From: Lapidilactobacillus achengensis
GTDB lineage: Bacteria; Bacillota; Bacilli; Lactobacillales; Lactobacillaceae
Direction: 5' to 3'
Length of the DNA stretch: 64,000 nucleotides
Assembly (NCBI RefSeq): GCF_003946655.1
Contig: NZ_RHOV01000008.1
Span: forward strand, 30,881-94,880
The position numbers and the translations under genes are program-made. The notes beneath the pieces were generated by a model, which was not told where the DNA came from, searched no databases, and worked only from the letters and a program-made list of their open reading frames with translations. Numbering within the stretch: position 1 is the stretch's first letter; each line of letters starts with the position of its first letter. This document shows positions 8,574-17,556 of this stretch, in pieces.

Positions 8574-8622
8574 GTGTGGCGGGCAACGGGTTGCCTTCGA
8601 GCATTAGCCCAAGATTTGGCGA
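8573..8622. repeat. Large hairpin repeat, truncated copy G
   Basis: A left-arm remnant beginning AGTGTGGCGGGCAACGGG and running through TTCGAGCATTAGCC. It directly follows copy F and ends just before the terminator of the small RNA. Confidence 0.5.
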
Positions 8623-8623
8623 C

Positions 8624-8793
8624 AAAAAAAGAGACCAGCTAAGCTGATCCCTTACAAAGTATTGACTACTTTGAGAAAATCTAGTGGTGCCGGAGGCTGA
8701 TTCGAATAGTTGAACCCGCTACGTGTGTAACGCGTCAGCAGCAGCACTAACAGTTTGGCTAGCCAACAAGTGGCCGGCACACCGAATAGTTAT
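8624..8793 (-). ncRNA. Lacto-usp RNA (probable 6S RNA)
   Basis: A minus-strand transcription unit of about 170 nt without an ORF lies between rarA and the small membrane protein/usp genes. It has its own promoter and ends in a terminator, GATCAGC/GCTGGTC followed by seven T. Near the middle, GGTGTGCCGG can pair with CCGGCACC to close a long hairpin, as 6S RNAs do. The Lacto-usp motif is described in the literature as a lactic-acid-bacteria RNA found upstream of a hypothetical gene plus usp and suggested to be 6S RNA; this context matches exactly. 6S RNA binds the housekeeping RNA polymerase holoenzyme. Identity rests on context, size and fold, not on a covariance model. Confidence 0.72.
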
Positions 8794-8799
8794 TTGCCG

Positions 8800-8828
8800 C
8801 TTTAATGTCTAATTACTTGATCGGTCAA
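8800..8828 (-). promoter_or_regulatory. Promoter of the Lacto-usp/6S-like RNA
   Basis: On the minus strand TTGACC (8828-8823) and TTAAAG (8805-8800) are separated by 17 bases. Initiation would fall near 8793. Confidence 0.55.
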
Positions 8829-8912
8829 CATAAAGTTGAATCAATCGTACACCTTAGAAATTCCATAATTAAGACTACCATGTTTGGCCATCAATTGCAA
8901 TTAGTAAGCGGT

Positions 8913-10220
8913 TTACTTTTTGGGACGAATAGTCTTCAAGCCCTGCTGCTGAGCCTTTTTCAACCGATAATATTGCTCGCCAAAAGCTGTTTCGATTTTA
9001 CCGTTGGCCTTTGGTTGGTAGTACTGACGCTGCGCCAAAGGATCTGGTAAATATTGTTGGGGGAGCCAATCGTTGGCCGCATCGTGGGGATATTGATACC
9101 CATCGCCATGGCCTAACTTCTTCGCGCCAGCGTAATGGGCGTCTTGCAAATGGCGCGGTACCTGACCGCCCTTGCCCGCGGCGACATCAGCCATCGCCGC
9201 GTCCATCGCCATGATACCTGAATTTGATTTCGGTGAGATACAAAGTTCGATCACAGCGTCCGCCAGGGGGATCCGCGCTTCCGGTAGGCCTAGCCGTTCG
9301 GCGGCCTGGCAAGCGGTGACGGCGCGAGCGGCGGCGGCCGGATTGGCTAAACCAATGTCTTCGTAGGCGATCACCATTAATCGCCGCATAATGATCGGCA
9401 AATCCCCGGCGGTGACTAAGCGCGCCAGATAATGGAGCGCGGCGTCGGTATCACTGCCGCGGATGGATTTCTGGAACGCTGAGATGACATCATAGTGCGC
9501 GTCACCATTCTTGTCATGGGAGAAGCTCTTCTTCTGGATCGATTCTTCCAAATCGGTCAATTTTAGCGTGATCACACCAGTTTCAGGATCGGCCGGGGTC
9601 GACTTGGCCGCTAATTCCAAACCATTTAACGCTGAGCGCAGATCACCATTGGTTCGTTGGGCGACAAAGGTTAAAGTGGCGTCACTGATTTCTAGCGGTA
9701 GCTGGCCCAGGCCCCGCTCAGGATCGGTCAAGGCGCGTTTCAAGGCAATCTTGATGTCTTCGGGGCTAAGTGGCGTCACTTCGAAAATTTGACACCGACT
9801 GCGAATCGCCGGGTTAATGGTCATATAGGGATTCTCAGTGGTGGCGCCGATCAACACGATGCGGCCACTTTCCAATTCTGGTAGGAGGAAATCTTGTTTG
9901 GTCTTATCCAAGCGATGGATCTCATCCAAGAGTAAAATCACGGTGCCGCTCATTTTACCTTCGGCGGCGACCGCTTGCAGATCCTTCTTGGAATCCGTGG
10001 CCGCGTTGAGTTTGCGAAACGCGTACTTGGTGCTGCCCGCGATAGCGCTGGCGATACTAGTCTTACCAGTACCTGGGGGACCATATAGAATCATGGAACT
10101 TAATTGTTTGCTTACGACCATTCGATTGATGATCTTGCCTGGGGCCACCAAATGTTGCTGGCCGACGACTTCGCTTAGATCACGAGGCCGCATCCGCCAA
10201 GCTAGTGGGTGTTGCGCCAC
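8913..10220 (-). CDS. rarA: Replication-associated recombination protein A (RarA/MgsA AAA+ ATPase)
   Basis: A 435-residue AAA+ protein related to clamp-loader and RuvB ATPases. It has Walker A GPPGTGKTS near residue 48, Walker B ILLLDEIHR near 98, the sensor-1 region LIGATTENP, and the C-terminal tetramerisation region typical of RarA (AGDLPIIMRRLMVIAYEDIG). It acts at stalled replication forks. It starts at GTG (read from 10220), 7 bases after GGAGG. Length matches the family and no key residue is missing. The rarA/usp neighbourhood is common in lactobacilli. Confidence 0.96.
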   Translation of the reverse strand: MAQHPLAWRMRPRDLSEVVGQQHLVAPGKIINRMVVSKQLSSMILYGPPGTGKTSIASAIAGSTKYAFRKLNAATDSKKDLQAVAAEGKMSGTVILLLDEIHRLDKTKQDFLLPELESGRIVLIGATTENPYMTINPAIRSRCQIFEVTPLSPEDIKIALKRALTDPERGLGQLPLEISDATLTFVAQRTNGDLRSALNGLELAAKSTPADPETGVITLKLTDLEESIQKKSFSHDKNGDAHYDVISAFQKSIRGSDTDAALHYLARLVTAGDLPIIMRRLMVIAYEDIGLANPAAAARAVTACQAAERLGLPEARIPLADAVIELCISPKSNSGIMAMDAAMADVAAGKGGQVPRHLQDAHYAGAKKLGHGDGYQYPHDAANDWLPQQYLPDPLAQRQYYQPKANGKIETAFGEQYYRLKKAQQQGLKTIRPKK

Positions 10221-10301
10221 AATATTGCCTCCTTAACGAGCGGCGCATGATTCGTTTCATCAGCCGCTGTCACAATTAAAAGCGTGGGTCTTCGAAATAA
10301 A

Positions 10302-10772
10302 TTAGAACAGGTTGCGAAAGAAGCCGGATTTCTTAGCCGGCTTAGTTGGTTTTGGCGTGGAAATAAAGTTCTTCAGTGGATAGCGGGCCAAAAGATTGAC
10401 GGTTTCCAAATTGACCGCGGTTTTCGCCACGATCAGGACCGCCTCACAGTCGCTACCATCCGGAGTCTCTGGCTTGTTGACCAAGGTGAACGGGAAATTC
10501 GCGCCGGCCAATTCTTTCAGATAAGGGCCGATCAACTGGTGATCCAGTTTGCCGTTGACTAACGCACTGGCATCTTGACCAGTAAAGTCGGCCAGGTGAG
10601 TTTGAAAAAGCTTCAAGGTCCGGGCGTCAGTTAGGTCGGCGGCCTTGATCTCAAGCAAAACACGCTCCCGTAATGACCCCAGATATTGGCGCCGCTGGTC
10701 CGGTAGGGTTTGGGGGGTTCCATAGATCGCGTCATTTAAGCGCTGATTAACATCTTGATTTTGACTCATCAT
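10302..10772 (-). CDS. YueI family protein (DUF1694)
   Basis: About 156 residues from the ATG read at 10772 (or the adjacent ATG at 10769), preceded by GAGG. Upstream in-frame residues lack a ribosome binding site. The pattern NQRLNDAIYGTPQTLPDQRRQYLGSLRERV at the N-terminus and HLADFTGQDASALVNGKLDH in the middle resemble the YueI/DUF1694 family, possibly with a ribosomal L7Ae/L30e-like fold. The C-terminus is basic and proline-rich. Function is unknown. Only 82 bases separate it from rarA, so the two may be co-transcribed. Confidence 0.75.
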   Translation of the reverse strand: MMSQNQDVNQRLNDAIYGTPQTLPDQRRQYLGSLRERVLLEIKAADLTDARTLKLFQTHLADFTGQDASALVNGKLDHQLIGPYLKELAGANFPFTLVNKPETPDGSDCEAVLIVAKTAVNLETVNLLARYPLKNFISTPKPTKPAKKSGFFRNLF

Positions 10773-11052
10773 AACGACCTCACAATCTGTATCGGTTCGG
10801 TTGAACCATTTAACTTTAAGTATAGCATGTTTCCCGGTGATGCTGGCGCTCGGTCGTTCTCGAAAAAAAGTTCTCCCGTCGTCGGCCATGGTGGGTGCTG
10901 CCAAGTTGCTGGCCAGCACTTGATGCTAGCATGAAATGGTTTTCGGCAGTCGCTGGTCGCCGCGGTGGGATTTTTTGGAGGAGCGCTGGGTCATGGTGAA
11001 AGCGGTTAAAAAAACAATTGACAGCAGCGCGATGAGGTGATACGCTCTGTAC

Positions 11053-11064
11053 GTAAACGTTTAC
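11053..11064. promoter_or_regulatory. LacI-type operator or near-cre palindrome upstream of the LacI gene
   Basis: GTAAACGTTTAC is a perfect palindrome with the central CG that LacI/CcpA family proteins recognise. In the wider context ACGTAAACGTTTACT it misses the CcpA cre consensus at one position. It lies about 75 bases upstream of the regulator start, so autoregulation or CcpA control is likely. Confidence 0.55.
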
Positions 11065-11135
11065 TTGTTTTGACAAGTAAACTTGATAAAATCAACGAAA
11101 TCGGTAACGCAAACCATTACATGGAGGTGATTATT

Positions 11136-12140
11136 TTGCGGGCAACGATCAAAGATATCGCTAAGATCAGTGGGGTTTCCACGGCGACGGTTTCTCGGGT
11201 GCTGAACGAGCTGGGCGGTTATCGTCCCGAAGTTGCGACGAAGGTTCTGGCAGTCGCGAAGGAATTGGGCTATCGGCGCAACGACAGCGCGGTCAGCTTG
11301 GTCAAACAAGCAACGCGGACGATCGGGATCGTGATGCCCACGGTGGCGACATCATTTTATGCGCAGATCATCAATGGCATCGAAGATCGAGCTTATCAAG
11401 CTGGATATAGCGTGATTTTGACCCATGCTGGCGTCAACAATGTGCGCCTGCAAGAGAGTTTGAATTTCATGGTTGAGCGCCGCGTTGAAGGTATCATTGG
11501 GGTATCGATCAACCTGGCGCAAATCGATTTGCAGGCGATCGCCGCCTTGGCGGTGCCGCTGCTGCTGTTATCTGCCCAGGCACCTGGCAATCGCTTACCT
11601 TATGTCAAGGTGGATGACTACGCGGCGGCATATGCCGCCACCACCGACTTGATCGACCATGGTCACCGGACGATCGCGTTGGTGGGGGTCGATCCGGCGG
11701 ACAGTGTGGCGGGGCGGCCGCGGATCGCTGGTTACACGGCGGCGTTGCAGGCCGCGGGATTACGGTTGGATCGGAACTTGATTTTTCCTGGTGATTATAC
11801 ATTTGAAGCCGGGCAACGGGCCATGACTACGATTTTGGCGACGCCGGAATTGCGACCAACCGCGGTTTTTGCGGTCAGTGATGAAACCGCGTTGGGAGTG
11901 ATCGCGGTTTGTTACCAAGCCGGATTACGGATCCCACAAGATTTGTCTGTACTCGGTTATGATAATTCCGCCATTGCCAGTATGGTCTCGCCAGCATTGA
12001 GCACGGTGGCCCAGCCTTTCTATGAAATGGGGCAATTGGCTGCGGATAAATTGATCACGGGTCTGCAAACAAATCAGCCGATCCAGTCCCAGATCGTCCC
12101 CTTCAAATTGATTCACCGGGGGACGGTCAGCTCACTCTGA
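11136..12140 (+). CDS. LacI family transcriptional regulator
   Basis: A 334-residue repressor with an N-terminal LacI helix-turn-helix (TIKDIAKISGVSTATVSRVL), the hinge region and a periplasmic-binding-protein-like sugar domain with IGIVMPTVATSFYAQIINGI and the dimer-face pattern AVFAVSDETALGVI. TTG 11136 follows GGAGGTG; earlier in-frame codons precede the conserved HTH and have no site. It is transcribed toward the convergent AraC gene. The alpha-galactoside genes beyond are possible targets, but the effector sugar is not shown by the sequence. Confidence 0.92.
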   Translation: MRATIKDIAKISGVSTATVSRVLNELGGYRPEVATKVLAVAKELGYRRNDSAVSLVKQATRTIGIVMPTVATSFYAQIINGIEDRAYQAGYSVILTHAGVNNVRLQESLNFMVERRVEGIIGVSINLAQIDLQAIAALAVPLLLLSAQAPGNRLPYVKVDDYAAAYAATTDLIDHGHRTIALVGVDPADSVAGRPRIAGYTAALQAAGLRLDRNLIFPGDYTFEAGQRAMTTILATPELRPTAVFAVSDETALGVIAVCYQAGLRIPQDLSVLGYDNSAIASMVSPALSTVAQPFYEMGQLAADKLITGLQTNQPIQSQIVPFKLIHRGTVSSL

Positions 12141-12190
12141 TCGATTTGCGCAGCAGGCCAGCTCAACATAGGCGAGGGTGCTAGCCAGAC

Positions 12191-13021
12191 TTAGCGCCCG
12201 CGTTGTTGCCGGAATTTTTGCGGACTCGATCCGGTACTTTGCTTAAAGGCCCGCGAGAAGACGAATTGGTCTTTGTAGCCAACCGCTTCGGCGATGCGCG
12301 CCAAAGAATGATCACGGGTCAAGAGCAGGTTCTTGGCGGCGTTGACCCGCGTTTGAACCAGATATTGTTGCGGGCTGAGCGCTAAGTAGCGTTGAAAGAG
12401 GCTGTATAAATAGCTTCGCGACAGATGCAGGGCGTTGCAAACGTCGGTGATGTTGCAACCTTGGGCCAAGTTTTGGTCAATGTAATCGCGGGCGGCGTTG
12501 AATTTCAACCAAGCGGTGGTTTTCGTTGTTGCCCGTTTACTGGGAAATTCGCTGAGTAAATTGGAGAAGGTCTGAAACATCAGGCTTTCAGCGGCTAAAC
12601 GGTTCTTCAAGGTCTGCGGTTGATGGAGCGTGGTGAACAGCGCGTTCAAGGCACGTTCAAAGTCGGTGCCTTGAACTTGGCGCAGGAAATAACGCTCAGC
12701 CAACCCACTTTGACTGAAGATCTCGGCCACATTAACGCCGGAGAAACCGATCCAGAAATAGTGCCAGGGATCCGCCGGGGCCGCTTGGTAGAAACAGGGG
12801 ACTTGTTGCGGCAGCAGGAAAACCGCGCCGGCACCAAGTTTGACCGTGTGCTGTCCCGCGCTGGCGAATTGTCCCGACCCAGAGAGGACATAATGAAGGA
12901 CAAAATTTTGGCGAATGTTATTGCCAGAAAAGGCGTAATTCGGGCTGGTTTGTTCCTGCCCATAAAAGTCGATATTGCAGGTGAAATGTTCAAGATCGAT
13001 TTGGCGGTAGTCAATGTTCAT
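12191..13021 (-). CDS. msmR: AraC family regulator, likely MsmR-type activator of the alpha-galactoside operon
   Basis: About 276 residues: an N-terminal cupin-like ligand domain (HYVLSGSGQFASAGQHTVKL) and a C-terminal pair of helix-turn-helix motifs ending LARIAEAVGYKDQFVFSRAF, the AraC/XylS signature. The start is set at the ATG read from 13021, which has GGAG upstream; an ATG seven codons earlier has no site. The gene is divergent from the alpha-galactosidase, with 143 bases between them. This layout matches msmR in the multiple-sugar-metabolism locus of Streptococcus mutans, where it activates in response to raffinose or melibiose. Confidence 0.88.
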   Translation of the reverse strand: MNIDYRQIDLEHFTCNIDFYGQEQTSPNYAFSGNNIRQNFVLHYVLSGSGQFASAGQHTVKLGAGAVFLLPQQVPCFYQAAPADPWHYFWIGFSGVNVAEIFSQSGLAERYFLRQVQGTDFERALNALFTTLHQPQTLKNRLAAESLMFQTFSNLLSEFPSKRATTKTTAWLKFNAARDYIDQNLAQGCNITDVCNALHLSRSYLYSLFQRYLALSPQQYLVQTRVNAAKNLLLTRDHSLARIAEAVGYKDQFVFSRAFKQSTGSSPQKFRQQRGR

Positions 13022-13164
13022 CACGTTTAAGCTCCAATCCATAGCAAAATGTCTTGTCTACATTATGCCATATTCAGAGCGAGAATTGCTATGGGACTGA
13101 CCAAGAAAAAATGTTATCTTTAAGCCAATGAATGAAACGCTTACAGCGGTTTTGGAGGATAAAC
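13022..13164. promoter_or_regulatory. Divergent control region between AraC regulator and alpha-galactosidase
   Basis: The gap must contain both promoters and the activator site. ATGAAACGCTTACAG at about 13131 has a good right half of a cre/LacI-type operator (CGCTTACA), but its left half is one base short of consensus. No confident -35/-10 pair is visible on the plus strand. Confidence 0.35.
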
Positions 13165-15360
13165 ATGAATGATTTGATCGAGTTTGATGAAACACAGGGT
13201 CTGTTCCACTTACACAATCAACAAATTTCGTACTTAATGGCAATCGAGGATTTTGGCCTCCTCAGTCATTTATACTTTGGTCCGGCAGTGGCCCAGTATC
13301 ATGGTCAACGCCGTTATCCCCGCCGCGATCGCGGCTTTTCCGGGAACTTACCTGGCGCGGAGGATCGGCGCTTCTCCCCGGATACCTTGCCCCAAGAATT
13401 CAGTAGTAGTGGCGCGGGTGATTATCGGATCCCCGCCGCGGAAATCTACCAAGCCAATGGCAGTAAGGCGACGGACTTTGTCTATCAAGGCTATCAGATC
13501 CTGGCGGGAAAACCGCAATTACCTGGCTTGCCCGCGACTTTTGTTCAGGATCAGGCTGAGGCAGCAACTTTGGTGATCACCTTGGTGGATTCGGTCAGTC
13601 AGGTGGCCTTAGATCTGAGTTACACGATTTATCGGCAGCGACCGATCATTACCCGCGCGGTTTTGGTGCGCAACCAAGGTCAAACGCCTGTCCGCTTGAA
13701 CAAAATCGCTTCGGTCCAATTGGATTTCCCGGCAACTGATCTTGAAGTGATCTCCTTACCTGGCGCCCATGTTCGGGAACGGCAAGTCCAACGGGAGAAA
13801 ATCGGCTACGGCGTGAAAAGTTTTGCCAGTCGTCGTGGTGCTACCAGCCATCAGATGAGTAACTTCATTAGTTTGGTCACACCGGCAACGACAGAAAATC
13901 AAGGCGCGGCTTATGGTATCGAGTTGGTTTATTCTGGCAATCACGCCTTAGAATTGGAAAAAGATCAGCTGGGCCAATTGCGGTTGGTGGCAGGGATCAA
14001 TCAGGCTGACTTCTCATGGCAATTGGCGCCAGCTGAGCAGTTTCAGACCCCAGAAGTGATCCTCGCTTACAGTGATCAAGGTCTCAACGGCTTGAGTCAA
14101 GCCTATCATCATCTGCTCAAAGAGCGATTGGTGCGCAGCTCTTGGCAGAATCGACCGCGGCCGATCCTAGTCAACAATTGGGAAGCGACTTACTTCGATT
14201 TCGATGAAGCAAAATTACGGCCGATCGTGGATCAAGCCGCCGAATTAGGCTTAGAAATGTTCGTGCTCGATGACGGTTGGTTTGGTCATCGCGATAACGA
14301 CCGCTCCTCGTTAGGCGATTGGGTCGTGGACCAACGTAAGTTTCCCCAAGGGCTGACTCATTTCACCAACTATGTTCATCAAAAGGGCTTGAAATTCGGC
14401 CTGTGGTTTGAACCTGAGATGATCTCGCGGGATTCGGCGTTATACCGCGCCCATCCAGATTATCTGTTGGCTGCGCCGGATCGCCAACCAGCGCCAAGTC
14501 GGGATCAATTCGTCCTGGACTTGGGCCGGGCGGACGTTCGCGAAAATATCTACCAACAAATGGCGGCGATTTTGGCAACGGGACAGATCGACTATGTGAA
14601 ATGGGATATGAATCGTCATTTCGCCGATCTTTTCTCCAGCGCCTTACCAGCGGATCGCCAAGGTGAGGTCAGTCATCGCTACATGTTGGGCCTGTATGCC
14701 TTATTGGAACGATTGACTCAGAATTTTCCTCAGATCCTGTGGGAAGGCTGTTCTGGTGGCGGCGGCCGCTTCGATGCCGGCATGGCCTATTACATGCCGC
14801 AGATCTGGACCAGCGATAATACCGACGCGGTGGCGCGGTTGGCGATCCAGTGGGGCACATCGCTGGTTTATCCGCCATCCATGATGACTGCCCATGTTTC
14901 GGCTGTACCTAATCATCAAACCGGGCGCACGACCTCAATGGCGTTGCGTGGCGATGTGGCGATGAGCGGGATGTTCGGCTATGAATTGGATCTGACCAAA
15001 TTGACGCCGACCGAGAAACAAGTAGTCAAGGCACAGATCGCCACAAATCAGCAATACCGCGCTTTGGTGCAACAAGGCGATTTTTATCGGCTGAGCGCGC
15101 CTGAAACGCTAGCGGGTTGCGCCTGGGCCTTTGTGGCGGCGGATCGCTCGGAAATGTTGGCCTTTGCGTTCAGCGAGTTGAGTCAGGCCCAACCAGTCTT
15201 TCAGTTGATCAAGTTTGTGGGCCTGGATCCACAGCGCCAGTATCAAGATCAAGCGACGCAGCAAGTCTATGGCGGCGACGAGCTCATGAATCTAGGCTTG
15301 TACCGACCGGTGGCCAGCGGTGATTTTCAGTCGTGGCGTTATCATTTTCGGGCACTTTAG
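13165..15360 (+). CDS. aga: Alpha-galactosidase, glycoside hydrolase family 36
   Basis: A 731-residue cytosolic enzyme that removes alpha-1,6-galactose from melibiose, raffinose and stachyose. The nucleophile motif YVKWDMNRH lies near residue 475, and the acid/base region EGCSGGGGRFDAGM followed by IWTSDNTDA near 525-550. MFVLDDGWFG near 365 is also typical of GH36. ATG 13165 follows GGAGG; an ATG at 13132 has no ribosome binding site. It is the first gene of a five-gene operon with a sugar importer and sucrose phosphorylase. Length is normal for the bacterial tetrameric GH36 group. Confidence 0.95.
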   Translation: MNDLIEFDETQGLFHLHNQQISYLMAIEDFGLLSHLYFGPAVAQYHGQRRYPRRDRGFSGNLPGAEDRRFSPDTLPQEFSSSGAGDYRIPAAEIYQANGSKATDFVYQGYQILAGKPQLPGLPATFVQDQAEAATLVITLVDSVSQVALDLSYTIYRQRPIITRAVLVRNQGQTPVRLNKIASVQLDFPATDLEVISLPGAHVRERQVQREKIGYGVKSFASRRGATSHQMSNFISLVTPATTENQGAAYGIELVYSGNHALELEKDQLGQLRLVAGINQADFSWQLAPAEQFQTPEVILAYSDQGLNGLSQAYHHLLKERLVRSSWQNRPRPILVNNWEATYFDFDEAKLRPIVDQAAELGLEMFVLDDGWFGHRDNDRSSLGDWVVDQRKFPQGLTHFTNYVHQKGLKFGLWFEPEMISRDSALYRAHPDYLLAAPDRQPAPSRDQFVLDLGRADVRENIYQQMAAILATGQIDYVKWDMNRHFADLFSSALPADRQGEVSHRYMLGLYALLERLTQNFPQILWEGCSGGGGRFDAGMAYYMPQIWTSDNTDAVARLAIQWGTSLVYPPSMMTAHVSAVPNHQTGRTTSMALRGDVAMSGMFGYELDLTKLTPTEKQVVKAQIATNQQYRALVQQGDFYRLSAPETLAGCAWAFVAADRSEMLAFAFSELSQAQPVFQLIKFVGLDPQRQYQDQATQQVYGGDELMNLGLYRPVASGDFQSWRYHFRAL

Positions 15361-15396
15361 TAGGATTTTTAGCGGAGTTAGGAGAGGTGATCCCAG

Positions 15397-16659
15397 ATGA
15401 AATGGGTCAAAAAAATTGGTTTAGGCCTAGTATTGAGCGCAAGTTTAGCTTTGGTCGGTTGTGGTCAGCAGAATCAAACCAGCCAAAATGGGGTTGAAAC
15501 CATCGAGTATTTCAACCAGAAAAAGGAAATGTCCAAGACGCTGAAAGAGATCGCGGCGGATTTCGAAAAGGAAAATCCCAAGATCCATGTCAAAGTCGTG
15601 GATGTTCCTAATCCAGGGGACGTGTTGAAGACGCGGATGTTGGCTGGTGATATTCCTGACGTGGTCAATCTCTATCCACAAAATATTGATTTTCAAGAAT
15701 GGGCCAAGGCCGGCTATTTCGAAGACCTGAATCAGAAATCATATTTGAAGCGGATCAAGAATAATTATGCGGAGAAGTTCGCCATCAACGATAAGATCTA
15801 CAACGTCCCATTAAGCGCCAATGTTTATGGCTTTTACTATAACAAAACGGCCTTTAAGAAATTAGGTCTAACACCCCCAAAAACTTGGGCTGAATTCGAG
15901 CAATTGGTGACGACGATCAAGGCCAAGAAGCAAACGGCTTTCGCGATCGCGGGGACGGAAGGCTGGACCTTGAATGGGTATCATCAGTTGGCTTTGGCCA
16001 CGATCACCGGCGGCGGCAAACAGGCGAACCAGTTGCTGCGCTTCTCCAAGGTCAATGGCATCAGCGCGAAAAGTAAAGCGATGCAAGCGGACTTCAATCG
16101 GTTGGATCTCCTGCGCCGCCCTGGAGCGATGCAGAAGAACTGGCAAGGCGCCGGCTACAATGACGCGGTGGTGGCTTTCGCAAAAGGAAACGCGTTGATC
16201 ATGCCAAATGGCTCCTGGGCCTTACCGGTGATCAAACAACAAGAGCCGAAATTTGAGATCGGGACCTTCGCTTTCCCCGCCGCTGAAGCGGGCAAGGAAT
16301 TAACAGTCGGTTCCGCCGATCTGGCCATGTCGATCTCCGCGAAGAGCAAGCACAAGAAAGCGGCCAATAAGTTCGTCGAGTATTTCACTCGGGCAACTAC
16401 GATGCAGAAGTATTACGACGTGGACGGCTCTCCGGTGGCGGTCAAAGGGGTCAAAACCAAGAAAGACGCGACGGAATTGGCTGGGTTGACGCGCTTGGCG
16501 TTTACCAAACGGCACATGGTTTGGCTGGCGCAAGATTGGACCAGTGAAAATGACTTCTTCACCGCCACGACCAATTATTTGTCTACAGGCAATAAGCAAG
16601 AGTTGGTCCGTGACTTGAACACATTCTTCAATCCAATGAAAGCCGACGTCAAAAAATAG
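15397..16659 (+). CDS. msmE: Sugar ABC transporter substrate-binding lipoprotein, MsmE type
   Basis: 420 residues with a lipoprotein signal peptide: basic start, hydrophobic core and lipobox LVGC at residues 19-22. It continues as a family 1 sugar-binding protein with PDVVNLYPQNIDFQEWAK and YGFYYNKTAFKKLGL. It should bind raffinose-type oligosaccharides outside the membrane. It sits between the alpha-galactosidase and two permease genes. The ribosome binding site GGAGAGGTG is good. Confidence 0.92.
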   Translation: MKWVKKIGLGLVLSASLALVGCGQQNQTSQNGVETIEYFNQKKEMSKTLKEIAADFEKENPKIHVKVVDVPNPGDVLKTRMLAGDIPDVVNLYPQNIDFQEWAKAGYFEDLNQKSYLKRIKNNYAEKFAINDKIYNVPLSANVYGFYYNKTAFKKLGLTPPKTWAEFEQLVTTIKAKKQTAFAIAGTEGWTLNGYHQLALATITGGGKQANQLLRFSKVNGISAKSKAMQADFNRLDLLRRPGAMQKNWQGAGYNDAVVAFAKGNALIMPNGSWALPVIKQQEPKFEIGTFAFPAAEAGKELTVGSADLAMSISAKSKHKKAANKFVEYFTRATTMQKYYDVDGSPVAVKGVKTKKDATELAGLTRLAFTKRHMVWLAQDWTSENDFFTATTNYLSTGNKQELVRDLNTFFNPMKADVKK

Positions 16660-16670
16660 GGGGTAACATC

Positions 16671-17543
16671 ATGAAATTCAAAGCGTTTTGTAGCCGTAAT
16701 TGGGCCTGGCTTTTCTTGATCGTGCCAGTCCTGTTACAATTGATCTTTTTCTATTTTCCTATGTTTCAAGGCGCCTTCTACAGTCTGACGAACTGGACTG
16801 GGTTGACGTACAACTTTGATTTTATCGGGCTCAACAATTATCGAATCTTGATGAGTGATCCCAAGTTCATGAAGGCGATCGGGTTCACCTTGATCATCAC
16901 AGCCTGCATGATCGTTGGCGAGATCGGTTTGGGCATTTGGATCGCCCGGGCCTTGAATTCGAAAATCAAAGGTCGGACTTTCTTCCGGGCTTGGTTCTTC
17001 TTCCCAGCGGTCTTGTCAGGACTGATCGTTTCCTTGATCTTCAAGCAAGTATTCAACTATGGCTTGCCAAAGTTAGGCACGATGCTGGGCATCAAAGCGC
17101 TGGAGACCAGCTTGTTAGGGACAACCACGGGCGCGGTGATCGCGGTGATCTTCGTAATGCTGTGGCAAGGTGTGGCGATGCCGATCATTATTTTCTTGGC
17201 GGGGTTACAGAGTATTCCCCAAGAAATCATCGAGGCGGCTCACATGGATGGCGCGAATAACAAACAAGTCTTTTGGAAAATCGAATTGACTTATCTACTG
17301 CCGAGCATTTCGATGGTCTTCATTATGGCGTTGAAAGGCGGCTTGACCGCTTTCGATCAGATCTTTGCCTTGACTGGCGGCGGTCCTAGCGATGCCACGA
17401 CTTCACTGGGTTTGTTGGTTTACAACTACGCCTTCAAAAACAACCAATATGGTTACGCCAACGCGATTTCCTTAGTGTTGTTCGTTTTGATCGGGATCGT
17501 GTCCTTGGTTCAAATCAGACTATCGCGGAAATATGAGATTTAA
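16671..17543 (+). CDS. msmF: Sugar ABC transporter permease, MsmF type
   Basis: 290 residues with six predicted transmembrane helices. The cytoplasmic EAA loop is IIEAAHMDGANNKQVFWKI near residue 190, and GGGPSDATTSLGLLVYNYAF near 240 is characteristic of MalF-like permeases. It forms the heteromeric channel with the next gene product. It begins 11 bases after msmE. Confidence 0.93.
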   Translation: MKFKAFCSRNWAWLFLIVPVLLQLIFFYFPMFQGAFYSLTNWTGLTYNFDFIGLNNYRILMSDPKFMKAIGFTLIITACMIVGEIGLGIWIARALNSKIKGRTFFRAWFFFPAVLSGLIVSLIFKQVFNYGLPKLGTMLGIKALETSLLGTTTGAVIAVIFVMLWQGVAMPIIIFLAGLQSIPQEIIEAAHMDGANNKQVFWKIELTYLLPSISMVFIMALKGGLTAFDQIFALTGGGPSDATTSLGLLVYNYAFKNNQYGYANAISLVLFVLIGIVSLVQIRLSRKYEI

Positions 17544-17556
17544 GGAGGGATCCACC

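Noticed and set aside
8640..8790. tRNA-like gene on the minus strand (ends GGCACCA, contains TTCGAAT)
   Set aside because: The putative T stem AACTA/CAGCC does not pair, no D arm is visible and the anticodon loop would have 8 bases. The unit has its own promoter and terminator and fits Lacto-usp RNA better.
10816..11076. 86-residue minus-strand ORF between the YueI-like and LacI genes
   Set aside because: It overlaps the promoter/operator region of the LacI gene, has no ribosome binding site and a composition unlike a protein.
13131..13145. cre site upstream of the alpha-galactosidase
   Set aside because: Only the right half fits; the left half is one base short of the CcpA consensus.
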